From contig JAOSKM010000001.1 of the NCBI GenBank assembly GCA_027493625.1, positions 1,876,657 to 1,940,656 of the forward strand: DNA of 64,000 bases. Reading direction: 5' to 3'. The notes below the pieces were generated by a model, which saw only the letters and a program-made list of their open reading frames with translations, ran no database searches and was not told the DNA's origin. Each line of letters opens with the position of its first letter. The stretch's first letter is position 1. Below are positions 26,037 to 34,542 of the stretch, in pieces. The stretch comes from Planctomycetota bacterium (GTDB lineage Bacteria > Planctomycetota > UBA8742 > UBA2392). Both the position numbers and the translations under genes were made by a program.

Positions 26037-27333
26037 TCAGGCGCCTGCTGTCTGCCCCACGAACACTTCTTCCAGGCAGTCCAGCGCGAACTCGAGGTCC
26101 TGTTTGCCGGCCACGATCGGTGGTGTGAAACGCAGCACCCAGTGGTGCGTGTCCTTGATGATCGCGCCCTTCTCGAGCAGCAGTTCAGTAAAGTGATGCC
26201 CGTCGGGGCCGTCTTTCGTCAGCTCTATCCCGAACATCATGCCCTTGCCGCGCACTTCCTTGATCCTGTGCGCGCGCTCGGCCAGCTCTTGCAGCCGCTC
26301 CATCAGCCACTCGCCCTTCTCCTGCGCCTGCTGCACCAGCTTTTCTTCCTCGATCGCGTGCAGCGCCGCGTAGGCGATGCAGCTCGAGATCGGGCAGCCC
26401 CCGAACGTGCTGCCGTGGCTGCCGGGGCCCAGCAGCGACATCAGCGCGTCGTTCGCCAATATGCCGCTCACCGGCGCGAATCCGCCGCTCACGCTCTTGC
26501 CGATGCACATGATGTCCGGCCGCGCGTCCGGCCCCTCGTGCTGCCAGGCGAACAGCTCGCCTGTGCGGGCCCATCCGGTCTGCACCTCATCGAAGATCAC
26601 CAGGAAATTCTGGCGCCGCCCCAGCTCGATCAGCGCGCGCAGGTAGCCCTCATCGGGCACGTTGATGCCGCCCTCGCCCTGGATCGGCTCCACGATGATC
26701 GCGGCCGTGTGCTCGTCCACGGCGGCTTCCACCGCCGCCAGGTCGTTGTATTCAACGCGCTTGAAGCCGCTCGCCCAGGGGCCGAAGCCCTCGCGCGCGG
26801 CCTTTTTCGTCCTCGTCGAACATCTGCGTCACGGTCAGCGTGCGGCCGTGGAAACAGTGGTTGGCGTAAAGGATGGTGGGCGTGCCCTTCACGCCCTTGA
26901 CCTTGTGGGCCCAGCGGCGCGCCAGCTTGAAGGCGGCCTCGGGGCCTTCCACGCCGCCGTTGGCGGGCAGGAACTTGTCGAAGCCGGTCATCTGCGTGAC
27001 CTTGCGCCCGAACAGGCCCAGCCACGGGTCCGGCAGGAAGCGCCCCAGCACCGTCGGCGCGTGCGAGCCCAGAAACGCCTTCAGCGCCTCGCGCACCAGG
27101 GGGTGCCCGTGGCCCAGGTTCGCGGCCGAGTAGGCGGCCACGCCGTCGAAAATCTTGCGGCCGCTCTTGAGGTACAGCCAGGGGCCCTCGGCCTTGACCA
27201 CCGGATCGCGGCTGAGCAGGCCATAATTGTGAGCAATGTGGCTTTCGATCAGTGCCACGGCCTCGTCGCCGCTGAGGGCGTGGGCCTCGTCGATCAGTTT
27301 GCGGGCGAAATCGTGAGCGGTAGCAGCGTCCAT
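26037..27333 (-). pseudogene. rocD: ornithine aminotransferase, split by one base
   Basis: Class III PLP aminotransferase. From the ATG at 27333 (GGAGG upstream) the frame runs through FDGVAAYSAANLGHGHP, FLPANGGVEGPEAAFKLARRW and HGRTLTVTQM, then shifts. The second part carries EPIQGEGGINVPDEGYL, FDEVQTGWARTG (PLP Asp), GKSVSGG (PLP Lys) and HGSTFGG, and ends at 26037. The break is in a run of five T (26803-26807); four T restores DEDEKAAREGFGPW, which is close to ornithine aminotransferase. It converts ornithine to glutamate semialdehyde, linking arginine and proline/glutamate metabolism. Likely a sequencing indel, since all motifs are intact. Confidence 0.82.
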
Positions 27334-27495
27334 AGCGGGCCTCCAAGGGCAGTCTAGCCCGACACTTACGTCCGCGGTACCCCGCGCCCGTGCGCGCGCG
27401 AAGTGCGGATGACGCCAATGTGAAGCACTCCGAACTTCCGCCCTGAAAGCCCGTTCATAAGATATTGGTCCACCAGTGGTTAACCGAGGTAGCTC

Positions 27496-29019
27496 ATGAG
27501 CACGATCAGTTGTCCAGGATGCGGCATGGAATACGACGGCACCGGCCTGAAGGCCGGCGTCCAGTTTCAATGCACCCAGTGCGGCGGCATGGTTCAGGTC
27601 GGCGCGCCCAGGGCTAAGGGCAAAACCGCTGGCCCTCGCGCTGCCGGCGGACCCCGCCCGGCCGGCGGTCCCCGTGCAGCGGGCGGCCCGGCGCGCGGCG
27701 GTGCTCGCGGGCGTCCGGCAGCGGGCGGCAGCCCGATGGGGCAGATGCAGGCCGCGCAGCAGAAGCCCGGCTACGGTCCGCCGAAAAAGGGCAGCAACGC
27801 CGGCGTGTTCGTGGGTATTGGCGTCGGCGTGATCGCACTGGTGATCGTGCTGGCCGCGGTGTTCATGGGCAGCGGCCCGGCGCCGGAAGACCTTGCCAAG
27901 CAGAAAGCGGAAGAGGACCACAAGCGGCACAAAGAAGAGATGGCCAAAAAGGACGCCGAAGTGGCGGCCGAGAACGAAGCCAAGCTGAAGCCCATCAACG
28001 CGCTGATGCAGCAGGGGCCGTCCATTGAGGCCGCGCTGCGCAACGGCGATGCCGCGACGCTGGAGGCGTTGTTCGACTGGAACGCCTACGCCAGCTACAA
28101 CGCCAACCTGATCGCCGGCACCTGGGGCGGCAACATGGAATACAAGGAAGCCGCGCTGATCTGCGTAGGCGACTGGGTGCGTGACGCCGACGGCGCCCCG
28201 ACCGGCTCGTTCATGGGCAAGGCCGCCCACGGCGCTGACGGCCTGCGCCAGCGGGTGATGGAGTACATCAAGGAGTTCTACTTCGGCGCGCAGGACATCA
28301 AGTGGGAGAAAGCCCGCACGGAGGCCCACGCGGGCAACTCGGTGACGGTCGGCAGCACCGTCTACCTGACCAAGCCGATCTACATCAGCTTCAAGGGCAG
28401 CGGCCCGGAGAAGGAGTTCTGGCTGGGCGCGCCCAAGGGCAGCGGCGACGTGCGCATCGTGAATTTCATCGACAAGGGCGCCTTCACCAAGCTGCAGGAG
28501 AAAGAGGCCCCGCGCCAGCGCAAGGTCGATGATCGCGACCCGCGTAACCCCGACCGCGACCCGCGCAACCCGGACCGCGACCCGGCAAGCGACCCGGGAA
28601 GCGACCCGATCCCCGGCATGGAAGACCCGCCCGCCAACCCCGACGACAACCTGCCGAACGTGGCCAAGATCGGCACCATGCCCACGGAGCCCGCGCTGGT
28701 GAACGCCGTCAACGAGCTCAAGAACGGCGGTAAGCTGAATGCCCAGCGCATCAGCCAGATCAAGGGCGAGCCCAACAAGGATGAGAAGAAGGCCACCATG
28801 GGCGCGCTGGTCGACCTGCTGATCGACGCCGTCAACAGCAAGGACCGCACCGCCAAGCTCAACATCTCGACCGCGCTGCATGAATGCTTCAAGTTCCTGG
28901 CCTACGTCGGCTGGGAGAAGGAGGAACTGGTGTACAGCATCGGCTTCGAAGGGCAGAGCGAGTCTGACATCATCGTGCGCCGCTGGATCGAGCTCTACAA
29001 CAGCTACAAACCTGAATAG
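27496..29019 (+). CDS. zinc-ribbon, single-span membrane protein
   Basis: 507 residues. The N-terminus is a zinc ribbon (Cys6, Cys9, Cys26, Cys29). A long Gly/Ala/Arg/Pro-rich linker precedes one membrane helix (~102-124, GIGVGVIALVIVLAAVFMG). An Ala/Glu/Lys-rich helix and a mixed domain follow to ~335. A short repeat (two copies of DPRNPDR) and a Pro/Asp linker lead to the last ~130 helical residues. This arrangement, cytoplasmic ribbon plus external domain, is common among uncharacterised planctomycete proteins. No enzymatic motif seen. Followed by a clear terminator, so it is a single-gene unit. Confidence 0.8.
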   Translation: MSTISCPGCGMEYDGTGLKAGVQFQCTQCGGMVQVGAPRAKGKTAGPRAAGGPRPAGGPRAAGGPARGGARGRPAAGGSPMGQMQAAQQKPGYGPPKKGSNAGVFVGIGVGVIALVIVLAAVFMGSGPAPEDLAKQKAEEDHKRHKEEMAKKDAEVAAENEAKLKPINALMQQGPSIEAALRNGDAATLEALFDWNAYASYNANLIAGTWGGNMEYKEAALICVGDWVRDADGAPTGSFMGKAAHGADGLRQRVMEYIKEFYFGAQDIKWEKARTEAHAGNSVTVGSTVYLTKPIYISFKGSGPEKEFWLGAPKGSGDVRIVNFIDKGAFTKLQEKEAPRQRKVDDRDPRNPDRDPRNPDRDPASDPGSDPIPGMEDPPANPDDNLPNVAKIGTMPTEPALVNAVNELKNGGKLNAQRISQIKGEPNKDEKKATMGALVDLLIDAVNSKDRTAKLNISTALHECFKFLAYVGWEKEELVYSIGFEGQSESDIIVRRWIELYNSYKPE

Positions 29020-29036
29020 CACTGGAGTTGCCTCTA

Positions 29037-29067
29037 AGCGCCCGCCCCACGGCGGGCGCTTTTGTTT
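29037..29067 (+). terminator. intrinsic terminator
   Basis: AGCGCCCGCC (29037-29046) pairs with GGCGGGCGCT (29051-29060), then TTTGTTT. It lies 18 bases after the stop of the zinc-ribbon gene. Confidence 0.85.
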
Positions 29068-29125
29068 GCGCCTCCGGAATAGCCCGCAACCGCCTGCCGT
29101 TGCTACACTGTGAACCGGAGGCCCC

Positions 29126-29674
29126 ATGGGCGACGTCGGATTTTTCCTGCTGCTGGCGCTGGTGACGATGCTGTCGTTCGCCTTCTCCGAGGCGCTGGCC
29201 ATGCGCCGCCGTCGTCTGCGCCGCGAACTGGTTGACGCGCGCACGCCGCAATCCGACGAGGTCTTTACCGCCGGCGTCAGCGCCCTCACCCCGGTTCCCC
29301 AGGGCTTCGTGCGCGCCTTCCGCCTGGCCGTCGGGCGCGCGCTCGGCATCGACCACACCCGCCTGCTCCCCACCGACCGCGTTGTGCGAGACCTCCGCAT
29401 CGTCAACTTCGACGCCTGGGAGCTCTCCGCCGTTTTGGAACGCGCCTTCGACATGCGCGTGCGCGTAGTGGATGTGGTGCGTGCCGGAACACTACGCGAG
29501 CTGTGCAAGCAGTTGCACGCGCAGAGCGAAGACGTTTCGGAAAGCAACCCGCCCCTGCATCGCGACCCGGTGCCTCGCCTGCGAGCGCCCGAGCCGGAGG
29601 TGGTGACCGCGCCGATCGTGATCGAGGCCGAGGCGCCGAAAAACCAGTCCGACCCGCGGCAACCCTCGCTATAG
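29126..29674 (+). CDS. membrane-anchored acyl-carrier-like protein lacking the pantetheine Ser
   Basis: 182 residues. One N-terminal membrane helix (~5-22) is followed by an Arg-rich segment. Residues ~62-132 match the acyl-carrier-protein layout: helix, loop LLPTDRVVRDL, NFDAWELSAVLERAFDMRV, then DVVRAGTLRELCKQL. Where carrier proteins have Asp-Ser-Leu, this has Asp-Ala-Trp, so the phosphopantetheine Ser is absent. It may be a structural or docking relic. The C-terminus is Pro-rich and disordered. It lies 8 bases before the hydrolase gene, likely co-transcribed. The domain call is from pattern only. Confidence 0.65.
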   Translation: MGDVGFFLLLALVTMLSFAFSEALAMRRRRLRRELVDARTPQSDEVFTAGVSALTPVPQGFVRAFRLAVGRALGIDHTRLLPTDRVVRDLRIVNFDAWELSAVLERAFDMRVRVVDVVRAGTLRELCKQLHAQSEDVSESNPPLHRDPVPRLRAPEPEVVTAPIVIEAEAPKNQSDPRQPSL

Positions 29675-29681
29675 TCGCGGC

Positions 29682-30371
29682 ATGATCGACCGCCTCCGAC
29701 ACGGTACTGTCGCTTTCACACGCCACATCCCGTACACGCTGGTGCTGCCGCAGGGCTACTCCGCGGCGCGCCCCTGGCCGCTGGTGGTCGCGCTGCACGG
29801 CATGGGCCACAACGAAGAACTGATGCGCCGCTTCATGGGCCCGCTGCTGGAGAGACCCTGGATCTGGGTCTTCCCGCGCGGGCCCCACTCGTTCGAGATG
29901 CGCCAGCCCGAGAAAATCCGCATCGGCCACGCCTGGTATCACTTCGACGGCGAACAGGACGCCCTGCGCCGCAGCATGCATGAGACCGCCACGCACCTGC
30001 TGAACCTGCACGACCTGCTGCGCAAGGACTACCCGGTTGCTTCCACGGCCGTGGTCGGCTTTTCCCAGGGCGGCTACCTGGCGGGCTACGTGGCGCCGCG
30101 CAACCCGGAGCGTTTCAAGGCCGCGGCCTGCATCGGCGGGCGCATCAAGCACGAGTTCCTGGAAGACGCGCCGCGCACGGTGGCGCTGGCGCAGTTTCAT
30201 GGCGGCAAGGACGAGAACGTGGCGCCCGGGCTCGCGCAGGAGGCGCTGGAGAAGTGTGCGGCGCTGGGTTTTGAAGACACCCACTTCTACAGCGACCCCG
30301 ATGCAGGCCACGAAGTCAGCGCGCCCATGGTGACCGAGCTGGGCAAGTGGCTGGAGCGGGTGCTGGCATGA
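29682..30371 (+). CDS. alpha/beta hydrolase, phospholipase/carboxylesterase-like
   Basis: 229 residues. Nucleophile elbow GFSQGG with the Ser near 126, oxyanion region VALHGMGHNEE near 35, and DAGHEVSAP near the C-terminus with the catalytic His. The acid is probably the Asp in GGKDENV. The order and spacing match the YpfH/esterase D2-type phospholipase-carboxylesterase family, which hydrolyses short acyl esters. Cytoplasmic, no signal peptide. It overlaps the next gene by ATGA. Confidence 0.85.
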   Translation: MIDRLRHGTVAFTRHIPYTLVLPQGYSAARPWPLVVALHGMGHNEELMRRFMGPLLERPWIWVFPRGPHSFEMRQPEKIRIGHAWYHFDGEQDALRRSMHETATHLLNLHDLLRKDYPVASTAVVGFSQGGYLAGYVAPRNPERFKAAACIGGRIKHEFLEDAPRTVALAQFHGGKDENVAPGLAQEALEKCAALGFEDTHFYSDPDAGHEVSAPMVTELGKWLERVLA

Positions 30372-30763
30372 AGTACCTGCCGCTGCTGTGCCTGCTGCTC
30401 AGCGCCTGCGCCGTCGGGCCCTACGCCGACACGCCGCAGTACAAGCTGCCCGAAAGCCGCGCCGTTGCCGCCCGCCACCTGAACGAGGCGCTGGCGTTCG
30501 GCAGCCGCGACGTCAGCGAAGTCGCGGCCAATGAGCTGAAGCTGACATGGCACGAGCGCCGGCAGCTGACCGGCAAGCGCTGGGTGATGCTGGAGCGCGA
30601 ACTGGAGTTCGCCAGCATCAACGCCGTGCAGCGCCCCAGCCGCCCCGGCGAGTGGTGGGAACTGAAGCTGGACGCCGATGGAGGCCAGCTCACCTTCGAG
30701 TTCAAAGACGCCCCCACGGCAAGCAAGGCCGAAGCCGCCCTGCGCCGGCTGATGCAACCGTAG
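30368..30763 (+). CDS. small lipoprotein of unknown function
   Basis: 131 residues. The start overlaps the stop of the hydrolase gene (ATGA), so translation is coupled. The signal ends in the lipobox LLSAC (Cys14). The mature part has alternating strands and helices, without recognised motifs. It probably works at the envelope together with the hydrolase or the carrier-like protein in this three-gene unit. Confidence 0.75.
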   Translation: MKYLPLLCLLLSACAVGPYADTPQYKLPESRAVAARHLNEALAFGSRDVSEVAANELKLTWHERRQLTGKRWVMLERELEFASINAVQRPSRPGEWWELKLDADGGQLTFEFKDAPTASKAEAALRRLMQP

Positions 30764-30847
30764 CCCGAGAACCGTGGCACGCGCCTCGCCCAATGCTGCG
30801 TTCTCAGAGAGACTGCGGACGTGCTCCAACGTAAGTGTTGAGTCGGC

Positions 30848-31092
30848 GATAAGGCGCGGAGCGCCGTAACAATTGTTAGCCCCCAGCGTAAGCTGGGGGT
30901 CCCGGCGTTGTGAGTCAGCCGAGGCGCGGAGCGCCGACACAAACGCCGTGCGGCCGCAATGCCGTTCGGCGGCAAGCCGCCGCTGTGCCGGCGCTCCGCG
31001 CCTCGATCAACTCTGGCGGAACAAACCCCCAGCTTACGCTGGGGGCTAACCTTGTAGGCCTGCTCCGCAGGCCTGAAAGGCAACTGCCGCCA
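30848..31092. repeat. concentric palindromic element, copy 1
   Basis: The outer arms are ttgttagcccccagcgtaag (from 30871) and cttacgctgggggctaac (to ~31051), preceded by a gcgcggagcgcc palindrome and followed by a gcctgctccgcaggc palindrome. Inside are ggcggcaagccgcc and two gaggcgcggagcgcc-type units. An inverted copy lies at 59565-59815. The gap 30764-31210 holds only this element and a cgggcgcctcgcccg palindrome near 31110. Confidence 0.75.
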
Positions 31093-31210
31093 TCATCAGT
31101 ACGCAGCACGGGCGCCTCGCCCGTGTCCGGCGGGCTTGCCCACCGATAATGTGCGCTGGTTCAGCCATGCTGCCCGGTACCCCAGTCCTTGCGGACTGGG
31201 CTTGGATTTC

Positions 31211-31601
31211 TTACTCGAGCGCGGCGATGCAGTCGATTTCCACCATCACGTCCTTGGGCAGGCGGGCGACCTCTACTGTGGCGCGGGCTGGGCGGTGCTC
31301 GCCCATGGCGGCCGCGTAGGCGTCGTTGACGCCGACGAAGTCGTTCATGTCTTTCAGGAAGATGGTGGTCTTCACCACGTTGCCGAAGTCCAGCCCCGCG
31401 GCCTCCAGCACCGCCAGCAGGTTGGCCATCACTTTCACGGTCTGCTCGCCGGCCGTCTCCCCCACGATCTGGCCGCTTGACGCGTCAAGGGGTATCTGCC
31501 CGCTGCAGAACAGGAAGCCCCCCGGCGCTGACCGCCTGGCTGTAGGGCCCGATCGCCTTGGGGGCGTTGTCGCTGCGCACAATCTGGATGTTCTTGGACA
31601 T
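31211..31601 (-). pseudogene. ridA: RidA family enamine/imine deaminase, split by one base
   Basis: From the ATG at 31601 the frame reads MSKNIQIVRSDNAPKAIGPYSQAV, then shifts at a run of six C (31518-31523). The rest (GGFLFCSGQIPLDASSG...VEIDCIAAL) continues to 31211. Five C would give one 129-residue protein of the RidA/YjgF family, with the expected GPYSQA motif, the SGQIPLD strand and Arg in RPARATVEV that binds the carboxylate. RidA quenches reactive 2-aminoacrylate released by PLP enzymes. It stands between repeats; the nearby dGTPase is in the same orientation. Confidence 0.8.
31477..31488. repeat. TTGAC-NN-GTCAA palindrome, site 4
   Basis: TTGACGCGTCAA in ridA on the leftward strand, encoding Leu-Asp-Ala-Ser. 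Confidence 0.6.
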
Positions 31602-31606
31602 GGCCG

Positions 31607-31697
31607 GCCTCACGATTCAGGATTTCGAAATCAGGATTCGGGTAACGGTGTGATGCTGCGGTCTGCATCCTGCATCCGCAATCCTGAATCCGAAGCT
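31607..31697. repeat. mirrored oligomer array (ATTCAGGAT word)
   Basis: The left arm has attcaggatttcgaaatcag followed by gattcggg. The right arm carries ctgcatcctgcatccgcaat and cctgaatccg, which is complementary. It fills the space between the dGTPase end and the ridA start. Confidence 0.65.
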
Positions 31698-32858
31698 CTA
31701 CCACGTATCCGGGTCAAATAGTTTCTTGTACTGCTCCAGCGCGTAGCGGTCGGTCATGCCTGATATGTAGTCGCACACCACGCGGTGGATGTTTTCGCCC
31801 TCGTGCACGCGCTTATGGAAGCCGCCGGGCATCAGGTACGGCTCGCTCACGTAGCGTTCGAACATCTCGCGCATGAAGCGCGTGCTCTTCTCCATCCCGC
31901 GCCGCACGTGCCTGTGCATGTACAGCTTGTGGTACAGCATCAGCTTCAGGCCCTTCACCTTGGCTTTGAACTCGGGGCTGAAATCAACCACCGAATCCTT
32001 GCTCTGGTGCTGCAGCACCTCCTGCACGCCCTTGAAATCCAGCGTCTTCAGGCGCTTCACCGTGTGCTGCAGCAGGTCGGTGATCTGCAGGTCCTTCAGC
32101 CGCCGCACCACCTGGTAGCGCAGCAGGTCTTCCTCGCCCTCCGGCACGTTGGCCTTGGCGTGCTCCTCGGCCTCCTTGAACAGCTCGCTTTCCCGTGCGG
32201 CTTCCCACTTCAGTAGGCCGGAGTACAGGCCGTCGTCGGTGTCGTGGGCGTTGTAGCTGATCTCGTCGGCGTAGTTCGCCACCTGGGCCTCCAGGCTGGG
32301 CGACTCGCGCTCTTCCAGGCCGCGGAACAGCGGCTTGTCGTAGTCGGTGCGGTGCTTCATCAGGCCGTAGCGCAGCTCGTGAGTCGGGTTCAGGCCCGCG
32401 AAACGCGGCAGGTAGTGGCGCTCGATCTCGTCCACGATGCGCAGGGATTGCCCGTTGTGCTCGTAGCCGCCGTGGTCCTTCATCAGGTCGCGCATGGCGT
32501 GTTCGCCGGCGTGGCCGAAGGGCGTGTGCCCGAGGTCGTGGGCGAGCGAGATGGCCTCGGTCAAATCCTCGTTCAGCCCGAGGTTGCGGGCGATGGTGCG
32601 CGCGGCCTGGGCGACTTCGATCGTGTGGGTCAGGCGGGTGCGGAAGTGGTCGCCGCTCCAGTTCAGGAACACCTGGGTCTTGTACTCGAGGCGGCGGAAG
32701 GCGGCGCAGTGGATGATGCGGTCGCGGTCGCGCTGAAAGCAGGTGCGGTAGGCGTGCTCGTCTTCGGCATGGCGCCGGCCCTGGGATTCGCACGCCTTCA
32801 GGGCGTAGGGCGCCAGGGTCTTCACTTCCCACTCTTCAATCGCCTTGCGGTCGTTCAT
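31698..32858 (-). CDS. dgt: dGTPase-like HD-domain nucleotide triphosphohydrolase
   Basis: 386 residues from the ATG at 32858. HD motifs are clear: FRTRLTHTIEV (His), ISLAHDLGHTPFGHAGE (His-Asp and the conserved GHTPFGH), and ANYADEISYNAHDTDD (Asp). The N-terminal CFQRDRDRIIHCAAFRRLEYKTQVF is the hallmark of deoxyguanosine-triphosphohydrolase-like proteins, which remove triphosphate from dNTPs and control dNTP pools. The C-terminal ~100 residues are helical. Cytoplasmic. The frame is open upstream to 33005 without family similarity. Confidence 0.9.
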   Translation of the reverse strand: MNDRKAIEEWEVKTLAPYALKACESQGRRHAEDEHAYRTCFQRDRDRIIHCAAFRRLEYKTQVFLNWSGDHFRTRLTHTIEVAQAARTIARNLGLNEDLTEAISLAHDLGHTPFGHAGEHAMRDLMKDHGGYEHNGQSLRIVDEIERHYLPRFAGLNPTHELRYGLMKHRTDYDKPLFRGLEERESPSLEAQVANYADEISYNAHDTDDGLYSGLLKWEAARESELFKEAEEHAKANVPEGEEDLLRYQVVRRLKDLQITDLLQHTVKRLKTLDFKGVQEVLQHQSKDSVVDFSPEFKAKVKGLKLMLYHKLYMHRHVRRGMEKSTRFMREMFERYVSEPYLMPGGFHKRVHEGENIHRVVCDYISGMTDRYALEQYKKLFDPDTW

Positions 32859-32921
32859 GGCGGCATTCAAGCACGGCGAGCCTCCTTTACCAACACTCGT
32901 GATTGCGGGTAACCTGTCGAG

Positions 32922-34493
32922 GTGCAGGACCTGCCAGATATCGGCATGCCGCTTGGCGACGTGGAACCGCTGCTTTCCACGGCGGCTCAATTCGCGCACG
33001 CCCACCGCATGCAGCAGCTGGGCACGGAGTCGCTGCTCGCGGCCTTGATCGAAAAGCCCACCCCCGGCGTGGCGAGAATCATGCAGGAAATGGGCGTGGA
33101 CCTGCCATTGCTGTCCCGCAAGATCGAAGAGTTCTTCGTGGACCTGCCGGGGCGCCGCACCACCCGCGTTGAAGAAATCTCAGTGACGCCGCGCACGAAG
33201 CTGGCGATCAAGCTTGCCGCACAACTGGCCAAGGCCCAGGGCGAGGCCGAGCTGAACTGCGTCTACCTGCTGAAGGCGATCGCGCTCGAGCGGGACAGCG
33301 TCGGGGGACAGCTGCTTGCACAGCTCGGTGCACCCGACACGCCGGTGCACGTGAACGCCGAGCCGATGACGATGGCCGACTTCGCGAAAACCGCGAAGAC
33401 GCTGATCGAGCCCGTCGCCTACGACTACTTCGTCTCCGGCTCCGACGGCCAGACGCTCAAGGCACGCAACCGCGCAGCCTGGGATGCGCTCGAGATCCGA
33501 CACCGCGTGCTCGTGGACGTCAGCAAGGTGGACGCCTCCACCGAATTGCTCGGCCTGAAGCTGCCTTTCCCCGCCCTGATCGCGCCGATGGCGTACCAGA
33601 AGCTCGCCCATGCGGACGGTGAGATCGCCACCGCGAAGGCTGCGGCCGCTGCCGGAGTGCCGATGGTGGTTTCCACCATGGCCAACTGCACGCTTGAGGA
33701 AGTCGCATCCGCCACAGCCGCGCCCAAGTGGTTCCAGCTTTACTGCCACCGTGACCGCGACATCACCCGGGACCTGATCCGGCGCGCGGAGCAGGCCGGT
33801 TACGCCGCGCTGGTGGTCACCGTGGACGCGCCGGTGCTGGGGCGCCGCCTGGCTGACGAGCGCAACGGCTTTGAACTCCCGCCGGGCCTGACGCGCGCGA
33901 ACCTTGCCCGCTACGAAAACCCCGACGAGCGCCGCACGTCGCGGGTGAAGGAGGCCGCGCCGCGCCCGGACGCGCTGGAGCTGCAGCCGCTGAAGTTCAC
34001 CACGGCGGAGGTCTCGCACCTGTCGCAGTTGTTCACCAACCGGCAGGACGCGGCGCTGACCTGGAAAGATATCGACTGGTTCAAATCGCTGACCAGCCTG
34101 CCCATCCTGCTGAAAGGCATCGTCCGCGGCGACGACGCCAGGCGCGCAGCCGACGCGGGCTGCGCGGGCGTGATCGTGAGCAACCACGGCGGCCGGCAAC
34201 TTGACGCGTCAATAGCTTCCGCCCGCGCTTTGCCTGATGTGGTTGATGCCGTGAACGGCCGCATCCCGGTGCTGGTGGACGGCGCCATCGAATGGGGCGC
34301 CGACATCCTGCGCGCCCTGGCGCTGGGCGCAAAGGCCGTGCTGATCGGCCGGCCTGTGCTGTGGGGCCTCGCCGTCGGCGGCGAGCAGGGGGTGCAGCGC
34401 GTGTTGAGCCTCTACGCCGAGGATTTCACGCGCGCCATGCAACTGGCGGGCTGCCCGAGTGTCGCGGACGTCAACCAGGAGCTGCTGGCCTGA
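32922..34493 (+). CDS. Clp-N-like domain fused to FMN alpha-hydroxyacid oxidase/dehydrogenase
   Basis: 523 residues from GTG 32922; an ATG at 32946 is an alternative. Residues ~12-135 consist of two helical repeats (FAHAHRMQQLGTESLLAALI and LAAQLAKAQGEAELNCVYLL) that resemble the ClpA/ClpB N-domain. Residues ~148-523 are a complete FMN-dependent alpha-hydroxyacid dehydrogenase: Tyr169 in AYDYFVSG, IAPMAYQKLAHADGE, WFQLYCHRDR, VTVDAPVLGRR, ILLKGIVRGDD (Lys) and SNHGGRQLD (His422, Arg425). All catalytic residues are kept. It oxidises an L-2-hydroxyacid such as lactate or glycolate. The N-terminal fusion is unusual and may bind proteins or peptides. The substrate is not determined. Confidence 0.87.
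   Translation: MQDLPDIGMPLGDVEPLLSTAAQFAHAHRMQQLGTESLLAALIEKPTPGVARIMQEMGVDLPLLSRKIEEFFVDLPGRRTTRVEEISVTPRTKLAIKLAAQLAKAQGEAELNCVYLLKAIALERDSVGGQLLAQLGAPDTPVHVNAEPMTMADFAKTAKTLIEPVAYDYFVSGSDGQTLKARNRAAWDALEIRHRVLVDVSKVDASTELLGLKLPFPALIAPMAYQKLAHADGEIATAKAAAAAGVPMVVSTMANCTLEEVASATAAPKWFQLYCHRDRDITRDLIRRAEQAGYAALVVTVDAPVLGRRLADERNGFELPPGLTRANLARYENPDERRTSRVKEAAPRPDALELQPLKFTTAEVSHLSQLFTNRQDAALTWKDIDWFKSLTSLPILLKGIVRGDDARRAADAGCAGVIVSNHGGRQLDASIASARALPDVVDAVNGRIPVLVDGAIEWGADILRALALGAKAVLIGRPVLWGLAVGGEQGVQRVLSLYAEDFTRAMQLAGCPSVADVNQELLA
34201..34212. repeat. TTGAC-NN-GTCAA palindrome, site 5
   Basis: TTGACGCGTCAA directly after the catalytic SNHGGRQ of the hydroxyacid oxidase, encoding Leu-Asp-Ala-Ser. 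Confidence 0.6.
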
Positions 34494-34542
34494 ACAACGT
34501 AGAAACCCGGCGACTCCACCTAGCATGGCCCCGGAGGTGAAC

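Noticed and set aside
26752..29547. A 931-codon leftward open frame across three genes
   Set aside because: Only its last ~195 codons are real (5' part of rocD); the rest is the complement of the zinc-ribbon gene and other sequence.
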